DNA of 64,000 nucleotides, from NCBI RefSeq assembly GCF_020405225.1, contig NZ_CP084472.1:3720001-3784000 (forward strand). The letters run 5' to 3'. A program made the position numbers and the translations under genes. Origin of the DNA: Natrinema sp. DC36. GTDB lineage: Archaea > Halobacteriota > Halobacteria > Halobacteriales > Natrialbaceae. Under the pieces are notes generated by a model. That model saw nothing but the letters and a program-made list of their open reading frames with translations. It ran no database searches and was not told where the DNA came from. How positions within the stretch are numbered: the stretch's first letter is position 1; each line of letters begins with the position of its first letter. Shown piece after piece: positions 32,008-39,834 of the stretch.

Positions 32008-33347
32008 CGGCCGAGGCGTCGTTCGCATCGTTCGTCGCCTCCCTTTCACCCGAGGACGTTCCCGCCGACGTGCGCGACCACGTCGGCCTCGTCGTCGCCG
32101 ACACGATCGGTGCGATCGTCGGCGGTTCGACGACCGATCCCGTCGCATCGCTGCGTAACCGCTACGCCGATCGATACGAGGGCTCCGCGACCGTCCTCGG
32201 GACGTCCACGGCGCTTCCCACCCACCAGGCTGCGACGCTCAACGGGACCGCCGGGACCGTTCTCGAGCTCGACGAGGGGCACAAGCTCGCTGCCGGCCAT
32301 CCGTCGATTCACGTCCTCCCCGCGCTGCTCGCCGTCGCGGAGACCGACGACGGGGACGCCGAGGCGTTCTCGACGGCGTTCGTCGCCGGCTACGAGACGG
32401 CCGTTCGCGTCGCACGGGCCTGCCAACCGCTCGCCGACGGCTATCACCCCCACGGCGTCTGGGGCGTCGTCGGCGCGGCGGCCGCGATCGCCAACTACGA
32501 GCGACTCGACGAGGAGACGACCGCTGATGCACTTCGCATCGCCGCCAACCACGCCCAGCACACGCGGTTCGAGGCGGCGGTCGAGGGATCCACCGTCAGA
32601 GACACGTACGCCGGAATGGTCGCACCCGATGCCATCGCTGCCGTCGATCAGGCCCGGAGCGGGTTCACCGGTCTCGAGGACGGCGTCCGTCGCCACCTCG
32701 CGCGGACGAGTGCGGGGCCGATCGAGTTCCCCTCGCCGCTGGCACTTGGCGACCGCTGGGCGGTGACCGAGGGCTACTTCAAAATTCACGCGGCCTGCCG
32801 ATACACCCATCCCGCGCTCGATGCCGTCGACGCGCTGGACGCGGTCGAACCGCTCGACGTCGATGCGGTCGACGCCGTCGGGGTCGAAACGTATCCGGCC
32901 GCAGCCGCGCTCGCCGATCCGGAACCCCGGAATCGACTCGCGGCGAAGTTTTCGCTTCCGTTCGCGATCGCGACGCGGCTCCGAACCGGCCACGCCGGCA
33001 AGGACGCGTTCGAACCGGCAGCGCTCGAGGACGCGACCTATCGCCTCGCGCGTCGCGTGTCGGTTGAACAAACTCCCGAGTTCGAGTCCGCCGTGCCCGA
33101 CTCGCGGGGGGCGCGAGTCATCGTGACCCTCGAGGACGGCCGCGAGCGATCCGAAACGGTCGAACGCGCTCGCGGTGGCGCACACCGTCGCTTCGACGAG
33201 GAACGTCTCCGCGAGAAGTTCCGCTCGCTCGTGGCTCCCTCGCTGGGGGACGCGGCGGCCGAGGACGCATGGGTGACGATCCGCGACTGCTGGTCAGGCG
33301 AGACCGGTTCGCTCTGCCGAGCCGTCTCCCCATCGTCGAACGGTTGA
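32004..33347 (+). CDS. MmgE/PrpD-family dehydratase, second copy
   Basis: 447 residues, ATG overlapping the livM stop, so it is translated with the transporter. It shows 'DHVGLVVADTIGAIVGGSTTDPVASLRNRYADRYEGSATVLGTSTALPTHQAATLNGTAGTVLELDEGHKLAAGHPSIHVLPALLAVAE', then 'VTEGYFKIHAACRYTHPALDAVDAL' and 'AAKFSLPFAIATRLRTG'. It aligns along its length with the copy at 23813-25180 but is clearly diverged. Two such dehydratases suggest two different steps or substrates in the pathway. Last gene of the island. Confidence 0.9.
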   Translation: MTAEASFASFVASLSPEDVPADVRDHVGLVVADTIGAIVGGSTTDPVASLRNRYADRYEGSATVLGTSTALPTHQAATLNGTAGTVLELDEGHKLAAGHPSIHVLPALLAVAETDDGDAEAFSTAFVAGYETAVRVARACQPLADGYHPHGVWGVVGAAAAIANYERLDEETTADALRIAANHAQHTRFEAAVEGSTVRDTYAGMVAPDAIAAVDQARSGFTGLEDGVRRHLARTSAGPIEFPSPLALGDRWAVTEGYFKIHAACRYTHPALDAVDALDAVEPLDVDAVDAVGVETYPAAAALADPEPRNRLAAKFSLPFAIATRLRTGHAGKDAFEPAALEDATYRLARRVSVEQTPEFESAVPDSRGARVIVTLEDGRERSETVERARGGAHRRFDEERLREKFRSLVAPSLGDAAAEDAWVTIRDCWSGETGSLCRAVSPSSNG

Positions 33348-34027
33348 CCGTTGCCGGACACGGCCGGCCGCCTCGCTCAGCCGACCTCTTTATGTAATGT
33401 AACTAGTAAATCTATATTCATACCGATATAACAACATATAGTGGCGGTACTCTTTCTCGGAGTACCGTCTCGATATTATTTTCAGTGATTCCTTTGAATT
33501 GGCACTTAATAGCCGGAAAAACGGCTTTTCAGAACTCGATCCCCTGCTGGTAGAAGCTGTAACACCACAGGGTATAAAATAGCTGGAATACTGCTATATA
33601 TGGTGATTTAATGTCTGCTAGTTCAATTATATTGTCGAATTCTACTGGTATTGTTATATTAGTCAGGAATATATGCTCAAAAGCAGTATATATCTATACA
33701 ATATAAATAACTGGTAGAGAACTATTATACAAAGCTGGTATTTATTCGGGGGGTGGGGCTCTGTCGCTTTCGAGATGCGTTTTCTCCACTACTCGTCTCC
33801 CATCACCCGTTCCAGAAGTTGCTTGAACACCCGCATTTGGAGCGAGGTTCGTCAGCCGGGTCACTGGCTGGTCTCCCCGAAGGAAACACACCGCCGCAGC
33901 GAGGAGGAACCACGATCGAAGCGCACCGTCTCGAGGGCCGCTCGAGCGAAAAAGACGCCGGCGGAACTGTCCTGTCCCTTCCGACCTATCGTCGCGGTCT
34001 CTGTCCGTCTACACGGTATCGTGCTCT
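33348..34027. other. 680-bp spacer with a strongly AT-rich core
   Basis: About 33390-33750 is far richer in A+T than any other part of the window, with many stops and no recognisable gene; it holds several TATA-like runs. The part after 33750 returns to normal GC, but its open frames look like shadows or decayed sequence. It marks the right edge of the catabolic island and could be a decayed insertion. Confidence 0.5.
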
Positions 34028-35218
34028 TCACTCCCCGTTGTCGCTTCCGCCGGTGACGATGTTCGCGACTCGGTCGCGATCGAACAGCTGCTCGTCCGTC
34101 GGAATCTCCGGGTACGGACTGCCTGATTCGTAGCCGGGCCACTCGCCGAATTGGTCGGGGTAGAGCTGCTTGGCGGTCATCTCGAGCTGGAAGAGGTTCA
34201 TGATGGGGCCCTGATAGCGCATGCCGCTGGCGAGGACCCGGTCGTTTTGTACTGCTCTCAACTCGCTGCCGGCGGAGTGCGATTCCATTCGGTCGCGAAC
34301 GTCTTCGATGGCATAATTTGGCGTAATTCCCCAGAGGTGGAGGATGATATCCGGATCCGCGTCGAGCATCGTCTCGTAGTTGACGGTCCCCCAGTCGCCC
34401 GACCATTCCACGTTGGCGAGCGCGTCGCGGGCACCGAGCGGTCGCGTTTCCGCCTGCCAGAAGCCGGGCGTGTTGAGATTGTACGTGTAGAACACGCCGT
34501 CGCCCAGCGTGGCGCGTGCGACCGTCGGCCGATCGCTCTCGGGCGGCAGGTTCGATTCGATCTCCGACATCGTTTCCTCGTAGACGCTTGCGAGCGCCTC
34601 GTATCGCTCTCGTTCCTGAAAGACGGCCGCGACCTTCTCGAAGAGTTCCCAGAGGGTGTAGTACTCGTAGCTGTCGGCGTACGCCGGAGCCGGGTCGCTG
34701 TGAACGCCGCTGTGATAGCTGCCGACCCACGGGGCGATCGTGTCGGCGATCTCGTCGACGGTCGATTCGTCCCAATCGTCCTGGGTCGTCAGCACGTACG
34801 ACGGATCGAGGAAGTGAACGTCGCTATCGTAGTCGTAGAGTTCCTCCTCCGTCACACCGTCCTTGAGCGGGTTCTCCAGGCCCTCCCAGTCGAATGAGAT
34901 GCCCTCGAGTCGCTCGTAGAACTTGTTCATCGTCGATCCCGACATCTCCGGAGCGTGCAGCGAGTTTACGGCGTCACCGTGGCCGAGCGCGACCGCCATG
35001 TCGGCGTAGTGCGCGAAGGTGACCATCGCGTCTTCGGGGACGCCGTCGAATTCGATCTCATCCATCGGTGCCATCGACACCGTGTACGAGCCGGATCCGT
35101 CCTCCGAATCGCCGTCCCCGCCGAGACAGCCGGCCAGTGCTGCGCTCCCGGCCGCGATCCCCCCCGCCACGAACGCTCGTCGACTTCGGTCGAACTGCTG
35201 CGTCGATTCCAATTCCAT
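34028..35218 (-). CDS. Iron-siderophore-type ABC substrate-binding lipoprotein
   Basis: 396 residues. The twin-arginine signal 'SRRAFVAGGIAAGSAALAGC' ends in a lipobox Cys. The mature protein follows the FecB/BtuF type III fold: 'EDAMVTFAHYADMAVALGHGDAVNSLHAP', 'DVHFLDPSYVLTTQDDWDESTVDEIADTIAPWVG', 'ATLGDGVFYTYNLN', 'LDADPDIILHLWG'. Two TTAGG-type boxes just upstream argue for iron control. No permease or ATPase gene adjoins it, so it must work with components encoded elsewhere. The start at 35218 is supported by the signal peptide beginning about ten residues later. Confidence 0.85.
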   Translation of the reverse strand: MELESTQQFDRSRRAFVAGGIAAGSAALAGCLGGDGDSEDGSGSYTVSMAPMDEIEFDGVPEDAMVTFAHYADMAVALGHGDAVNSLHAPEMSGSTMNKFYERLEGISFDWEGLENPLKDGVTEEELYDYDSDVHFLDPSYVLTTQDDWDESTVDEIADTIAPWVGSYHSGVHSDPAPAYADSYEYYTLWELFEKVAAVFQERERYEALASVYEETMSEIESNLPPESDRPTVARATLGDGVFYTYNLNTPGFWQAETRPLGARDALANVEWSGDWGTVNYETMLDADPDIILHLWGITPNYAIEDVRDRMESHSAGSELRAVQNDRVLASGMRYQGPIMNLFQLEMTAKQLYPDQFGEWPGYESGSPYPEIPTDEQLFDRDRVANIVTGGSDNGE

Positions 35219-35223
35219 GTGGT

Positions 35224-35237
35224 TTAGGGAGGCCTAA
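35224..35237. promoter_or_regulatory. DtxR/IdeR-like iron box, proximal
   Basis: TTAGG-GAGG-CCTAA, a perfect 14-bp palindrome 6 bp before the start codon of the iron-type binding-protein gene. It matches the half-sites of DtxR-family metal repressor boxes (TTAGG...CCTAA). Binding is inferred. Confidence 0.6.
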
Positions 35238-35257
35238 CAATTGTAAAAAGCGTTCGG

Positions 35258-35274
35258 TTTTAGGTAAGCCAAAA
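35258..35274. promoter_or_regulatory. DtxR/IdeR-like iron box, distal
   Basis: TTTTAGG-TAAG-CCAAAA, near-palindromic and related to the proximal box; corresponding bases are 36 bp apart. Two boxes around the presumed promoter would allow cooperative repression by an iron-loaded regulator. Confidence 0.55.
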
Positions 35275-35357
35275 CTCGCTGCTGTGACACGATCGCGTCG
35301 CTCAGAATCGAGCTTCATTGAGCCGCCGTCGCGGACGTCGGTGTCGTGCCCTGCCGG

Positions 35358-36146
35358 TCACCTCGTGAACGCGTACGTGACGGTCACGCTGGCGCTGACG
35401 CTGACCGACTCCGCGTCGATCTCCGTCGGCGGTGCCCCGCCGCTGGCCGCATCGTCGGTGGCCGCGGTTTCACGACGGACGGAATGGATCTGCACGTCGC
35501 CGGTCGTAACGGCCGTCGCTCCCTCGAGTTCGACGCCGCGGTTGTCGGCGACGTGACCCGCCTCCTCGTCGGCGTTCGCCAGTGCCGCGTCGATCGCGTC
35601 CTTTCGGCGTTCGGACCGCGTTTCCTCTTTCAGGGTAAAGCTCACGTACCCCACGTGGTCCGCACCGGCCGCGACCGCACCGTCGATGATCTCGCCGACG
35701 CGGTCGACGTCGGCGACGGTCACCTCGAACGAGTGCGTCCCCTCGAACCCGTCGTCCGCTCGGCCGCGCATCTGATGGACCCGGTACTGTCCCTCCTCGA
35801 CGTTCTCCTCGGGGATCCCGAGGTCGTCGAACGCTGTACGAAGCGCTTCGGCACCGCTCGAGAGCGCGTCGGTGACGCCCTCGGCGCTCTCGCCTGACGC
35901 CTCGACGCCGAGGCTGACGACCGCCTGGTCCGGTTCCGTTTCCACGTCCCCGCTGGCGCTAACCGTGATTTCGCCGTCCGCGTCGGTCGCGCCGGATTCC
36001 GATTCGGGAGTGGTGTCCGAATTCGATTCGGGTTCGTCGTCCGGCTCCGTTCCGCCGTCGCCGCTACTGAGCGGGCTTCCCGCACAGCCAGCCACCGCTG
36101 TCGTCAGGCCGATACTCGAGGCCGCGAGGAACTGTCGTCGATCCAT
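35358..36146 (-). CDS. SIMPL (DUF541) domain lipoprotein
   Basis: 262 residues. A twin-arginine-type lipoprotein signal 'DRRQFLAASSIGLTTAVAGC' precedes an acidic Ser/Thr/Glu/Asp-rich linker (about 22-57). The SIMPL domain follows with 'ITVSASGDVETEPDQAVVSLGVEASGESA', 'LGIPEENVEEGQYRVHQM', 'HSFEVTVADVDRVGEIIDGAVAAGADHVGYVSFTL' and 'RKDAIDAALANADEEAGHVAD'. SIMPL proteins (YggE/BP26-like) form surface or channel-like oligomers linked to stress protection; the archaeal role is unknown. It is a single gene between two other transcription units. Confidence 0.88.
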   Translation of the reverse strand: MDRRQFLAASSIGLTTAVAGCAGSPLSSGDGGTEPDDEPESNSDTTPESESGATDADGEITVSASGDVETEPDQAVVSLGVEASGESAEGVTDALSSGAEALRTAFDDLGIPEENVEEGQYRVHQMRGRADDGFEGTHSFEVTVADVDRVGEIIDGAVAAGADHVGYVSFTLKEETRSERRKDAIDAALANADEEAGHVADNRGVELEGATAVTTGDVQIHSVRRETAATDDAASGGAPPTEIDAESVSVSASVTVTYAFTR

Positions 36147-36279
36147 AGGTGATCGACCGCCGGAGACGAGAATAAACCCACCCCAAGCTCAAACGGCCCT
36201 TTGAGCCTCGAGCGTCCTCGTCGAGGCCCGAAGACGTTCGGGGGAACTGGCAGCGGGGTGGCTCCGGTCGACTGAACCA

Positions 36280-36594
36280 ATGGACGGAACCGCCGAACCC
36301 ACAGCTGACATCGATGCCGTTGAGACCGTCGCCGACCTGATCGGCGAGACACCGCTGTTGCGACTGGAGAGCGTCGCCGACAACTGCTTCGGGAAGCTCG
36401 AGGCGGCCAACCCCTACTCGGTCAAGGATCGGATCGCGCGAGCGATCCTCGACGCCGCCGAGCGAGCGGGCGCGCTCGAGCAGGGGCTCGCCTACGAACG
36501 CAAGCTTGCATACGAGGTCGACGACACCCACGACTACCGGGAAGGGTTCGAAGTTCGACTCGAGGACAGGGAACCGGAATTCCGCGGGGAGTGA
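36280..36594 (+). pseudogene. Chimeric remnant: cysteine-synthase N-terminus joined to enoyl-CoA-hydratase C-terminus
   Basis: One open frame of 104 codons made of two unrelated pieces. Residues about 12-67 ('TVADLIGETPLLRLESVADNCFGKLEAANPYSVKDRIARAILDAAERAGAL') are the N-terminus of a cysteine-synthase-type PLP enzyme, including the lysine of NPYSVKDR. Residues about 69-102 ('GLAYERKLAYEVDDTHDYREGFEVRLEDREPEF') match the C-terminal helix end of enoyl-CoA hydratases. Neither part is enough for activity. The simplest explanation is a deletion that removed the end of one gene and the beginning of another and happened to keep frame. Confidence 0.75.
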
Positions 36595-36620
36595 GCGACC
36601 GCGTCCGGTGCGATCGCCGA

Positions 36621-37571
36621 TCACCGCCAGTCGTAGACCCGGACCGCTCGGTCGTGGCGCTCGGCGATCCCGTTCGGGTTGCGCCGACTCGACCGATCCC
36701 GATACCGTGCGCGAACGCCGTCCCAGAGGCCGCGCGTGATGTTCGTGACGACGGCCGTGCCGTCGGATACCCATCCCGTCGGCGTCGCCTCGCCCGCTGC
36801 CAGCCGACGGACGCCGGCGGCACCCTCTCCCAGCGCGCTGCCGGCGGTCCGGGCGAGGACGCTCGGTCGCAGCCCGTAGTTCTTCGCCAGTCGGTAGGAC
36901 AGCGACCGGTAGGTCGCTCCCCAGTCGGGATCGGCCCGGCCGCCGTCGGAACGGAGTTCCGACGCGGATCGCCCCACGTCGATCGCCTCACCGCCGTCGG
37001 TCCCGATCTCGCAGCGGGCGGCCATGGCCGCGTCCCACGACACCTCGTACTCGAGGCCGGCCGTTCGGTGTGCGCAATCGCGTTCGCTCGCTTCCTCGAG
37101 GTACTCGTCGAAGCCGTTCAGGTCCTCGAGGACGGACCGTTCGAAGGCGACGTTGCCGCCGTGAAAGTGGGTTACCGATCGACCGGCGACCTGCTGTGGT
37201 GACTGCCGGTCTCCACTAGCGGGGCCGCCCGTTACGGGGCCGGTGACGACGTCAGTCGCGCCGGCCATCGCCTCGTCGATGGCCGGATACCAGCTGTGAT
37301 CGATTGCGTACCCGCCGTCGAGGAACGCGACGACCTCGCCCGTCGCGAGTTCGAGGCCGGCGTTTCGGGAGACGCTCGAGTTCCGCTCGGATATTTCGAC
37401 GAGGACGTCGATGTCCTCGCGGTCGCGGACGACGCCGGTCGTCCCGTCAGAGGATGGCCCGTTGACGACGATGACCTCCGTCGATGACGGCGTTCGTTCC
37501 GTGAGGGCGTCGAGACACGACAGCAATCGCTCCCGGTCGTTCAGCGTCGAGACGACTACCGAGAGCTCCAT
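36621..37571 (-). CDS. GT2-family glycosyltransferase
   Basis: 316 residues, GT-A fold. 'LSVVVSTLNDRERLLSCLDALTERTPSSTEVIVVNGPSSDGTTGVV' is the nucleotide-binding start, 'NSSVSRNAGLELATGEVVAFLDGGYAIDHSWY' contains the metal region (DGG rather than the usual DxD), and 'HFHGGNVAFERSVLEDLNGFDEYLEEASERDCAHRT' is the acceptor/ED motif region. No membrane helices are clear, so it is probably cytosolic or peripheral. It would add a sugar to a lipid or protein glycan. It is followed on the same strand, upstream, by a methyltransferase gene. Confidence 0.85.
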   Translation of the reverse strand: MELSVVVSTLNDRERLLSCLDALTERTPSSTEVIVVNGPSSDGTTGVVRDREDIDVLVEISERNSSVSRNAGLELATGEVVAFLDGGYAIDHSWYPAIDEAMAGATDVVTGPVTGGPASGDRQSPQQVAGRSVTHFHGGNVAFERSVLEDLNGFDEYLEEASERDCAHRTAGLEYEVSWDAAMAARCEIGTDGGEAIDVGRSASELRSDGGRADPDWGATYRSLSYRLAKNYGLRPSVLARTAGSALGEGAAGVRRLAAGEATPTGWVSDGTAVVTNITRGLWDGVRARYRDRSSRRNPNGIAERHDRAVRVYDWR

Positions 37572-37624
37572 AGCATCCGATAGGGGCTCCTGATAGTAAA
37601 TAGATGGGATTCAGATCGGTTCGA

Positions 37625-38332
37625 TCAGCGGACGCGCGCGCTCCAGTACGACACCGACGCGAAGTGGTCGGTGACCGGCAGTTCTCCGACGGCGTTATCG
37701 AGCGCGCGCAGCGGCGACGCGAGCCCGTTGGGAATCGACCGATACAGTCCGTAGGGGAGGAGGAAGTCGTCCTCGACGTCGACGAGCGTCAGATCCGTCT
37801 TCGCGAGCAGGACCGCGACCTCGCTCTTCGAGTAGAGCCGCGACCCCATCGGGAGCGCCCAGTTGTAGATGCTCCGCGACGAAAAGCGGTTGAACGTGTC
37901 GAAGACGATCTGATCGCTGGAGACGCGTCGCATCTCCGCCAGGAACGCCTCCGGATCGTCCGCGAGGTGGAAAAACCGCATCGCGATGACGGTATCGAAG
38001 TGATCATCCGGGAAGGGGAGCCGTCCCGCGTCACCTCGGAGGAACTCGAGCGTACCCGCGATGTCCGCGTTCCGAGCCTTCCGTCGTCCCTGCTGTAACA
38101 TCGCCGCCGAGATGTCCAGCCCAACGACGTCGGCTCCCTGATGGGCTAACATGACCGTAAACCGCCCGGTACCACAGGCGATCTCGAGGACCTTCTTGTC
38201 CTCGACGGGCATGATGGACTCGAGAACGGCCGCTTTCTCCCGACGGTCGATCAGCTGACCGCCCCGGGAGAATCGCTTGTCGTCGTATTCCTCGGCGATG
38301 TCGTCGGCTTGGTACCACTCCTGTCCTTTCAC
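37625..38332 (-). CDS. Class I SAM methyltransferase
   Basis: 235 residues from GTG at 38332 ('VKGQEWYQADDIAEEYDDKRF'), preferred to an upstream ATG because similarity begins here. Motif I 'VLEIACGTGRFTVMLA', motif II 'VVGLDISAAMLQQGRRKA', then 'LRGDAGRLPFPDDHFDTVIAMRFFHLADDPEAFLAEMRRV' mark the Methyltransf_11/25 family. The acceptor is unknown. It is transcribed toward the GT2 gene, 53 bp away, so glycan or lipid methylation is possible. Confidence 0.83.
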   Translation of the reverse strand: MKGQEWYQADDIAEEYDDKRFSRGGQLIDRREKAAVLESIMPVEDKKVLEIACGTGRFTVMLAHQGADVVGLDISAAMLQQGRRKARNADIAGTLEFLRGDAGRLPFPDDHFDTVIAMRFFHLADDPEAFLAEMRRVSSDQIVFDTFNRFSSRSIYNWALPMGSRLYSKSEVAVLLAKTDLTLVDVEDDFLLPYGLYRSIPNGLASPLRALDNAVGELPVTDHFASVSYWSARVR

Positions 38333-38556
38333 ACTGAGCGAATCTACTGTAGCGATGGGATAAAACGATACTGGAGTCCGCTGACGAGTTGCTGACGAAA
38401 CGAAACCCGTAATAGCCTGGTTCGAACGGGTCTCGATGCCGAAAACCGGCAATCATTCATCTGTGTTAATACCTCATTCATATGCCTTATACAAACTACA
38501 GTATTCGTATCCACATATAGGGAAGCTTTACCATCGACGGTTTCGCTGCAGTAGGT

Positions 38557-38838
38557 ATGAGCACGAGTACAGCCGAGGATCGTGGCGCCGCAGCCGAGGA
38601 GACCCTGTCAGAGGACGAATACCGCGATCGACTCCGCGACTTACCGCCGAGCGCGAAGCTCGTCGCGAAAGTGCTGGAGGCCGACTCGCCGCTTTCGCAG
38701 GGCCAACTCGCCGAGGAATCGCTGCTCCCCGACCGCACCGTTCGCTACGCGCTCAACCGACTCGAGGATGTCGGCCTCGTCGGCTCGCGGTACAGTTTCC
38801 GCGACGCGCGCAAGCAGGTTTACTTCCTCAAGAACTGA
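38557..38838 (+). CDS. Small winged-helix regulator
   Basis: 93 residues. 'LPPSAKLVAKVLEADSPLSQGQLAEESLLPDRTVRYALNRLEDVGLVGSRYSFRDARKQVYFL' is a MarR/TrmB-like winged helix, with 'LPDRTVRYALNRLEDVGLV' as recognition helix. An acidic 30-residue N-terminal extension precedes it. No effector domain is present. The AT-rich upstream region (38450-38556) offers several TATA-like sites. It precedes an MBL-fold gene by 114 bp. Confidence 0.78.
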   Translation: MSTSTAEDRGAAAEETLSEDEYRDRLRDLPPSAKLVAKVLEADSPLSQGQLAEESLLPDRTVRYALNRLEDVGLVGSRYSFRDARKQVYFLKN

Positions 38839-38952
38839 CCGTCTCGTTCCGACCGCCCGCCAATACGGTCTCCACTGTTCGAGGGAATGGGGGACCGGTC
38901 GGCGTCGATACGTGCCGATACATCCTTTTTTGCTCGGTCGTACTCTCGAGTC

Positions 38953-39804
38953 ATGCACGTCACTCGCTGTCCCGTCCCGGTCGCGACGCGCGCTCCCGGC
39001 GGGAAGACCAACGCCTACCTCGTCGGCGCGACTGGGTCGTCCTCGGCCGACGAGCGGGGGGAACAGGACGCCGACCGCGATCCGGCGATACTCGTCGATC
39101 CGGCGGCGAGAACCGACGATATCGATCGCCTGCTCGAGGAGCACACCGTCGAACACCTCTTCGTCACTCACACCCACCCCGACCACGTCGGTGCCGTCGA
39201 GACGTACGCGGCCGAAACCGACGCGACGGTCTGGGCTCGCTACGGCCGGACCGACCGCTTTCGCGACGCGACAGGGTGCGATCCCGACCGCACGTTCGCG
39301 CCCGGGACAGTGATCCCGCTCGGCGACGAGCGCGTCCGCGTCCTCGACGCACCGGGACACGCTCCCGATCACGTCGCGCTCGAGGCCGGCCGCGGCGGGC
39401 CGATCCTGTGTGGCGACTGCGCCGTCCGCGAGGGAAGCGTCGTCGTCGGCGCGCCGGAGGGCGACATGCGCGCGTACGTGACGACGCTGCGTCGGCTCTG
39501 GGCGATTGACCCGCCGGTGCTCTATCCCGGTCATGGCCCCGAAATCGACGCTCCCCGGCAAACCCTCGAGCGCCTGCTCTCCCACCGGGCCGAGCGCGAG
39601 CAGCGGGTACTCGAGGCGGTCACGTCGGGTGCCCAGTCACTCGAGGAAGTCCTCGAGTCGGCCTACGAGAAGGACCTCTCGGGCGTTCGCGACCTCGCGC
39701 GAGCGACGGTCGTCGCCCACCTCGAGAAACTCGCCGTCGAAGACAGCGTGGAGTGGGACGGCCAGCGGGCGACCGCGCTCGCGACCGACGCCGAGGACGA
39801 CTGA
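38953..39804 (+). CDS. MBL-fold metallo-hydrolase with C-terminal helical domain
   Basis: 283 residues from ATG at 38953. It has the metal motif 'LFVTHTHPDHVGAVE' (His73, His75, Asp77, His78), 'LDAPGHAPDHVALEAG', 'LCGDCAVREGSVVVG' and 'PPVLYPGHGPEIDAP'. A C-terminal segment (about 210-280) resembles the LACTB2-type winged helix ('REQRVLEAVTSGAQSLEEVLESAYEKDL...ATVVAHLEKLAVEDSVEWDG'), which in LACTB2-like proteins is linked to nuclease or thioesterase activity. Substrate is unknown. It is followed after 30 bp by the YkgJ-like gene. Confidence 0.85.
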   Translation: MHVTRCPVPVATRAPGGKTNAYLVGATGSSSADERGEQDADRDPAILVDPAARTDDIDRLLEEHTVEHLFVTHTHPDHVGAVETYAAETDATVWARYGRTDRFRDATGCDPDRTFAPGTVIPLGDERVRVLDAPGHAPDHVALEAGRGGPILCGDCAVREGSVVVGAPEGDMRAYVTTLRRLWAIDPPVLYPGHGPEIDAPRQTLERLLSHRAEREQRVLEAVTSGAQSLEEVLESAYEKDLSGVRDLARATVVAHLEKLAVEDSVEWDGQRATALATDAEDD

Positions 39805-39834
39805 CTTTTCCGCGTTGACGCCCTCCGCTCGGGT

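Noticed and set aside
33753-34133. 126-codon plus-strand frame near the iron-type binding protein
   Set aside because: It overlaps the binding-protein gene antisense and has no recognisable domain. A short minus-strand MRVFKQLLERVMGDE stretch nearby was also considered but is too short to support.
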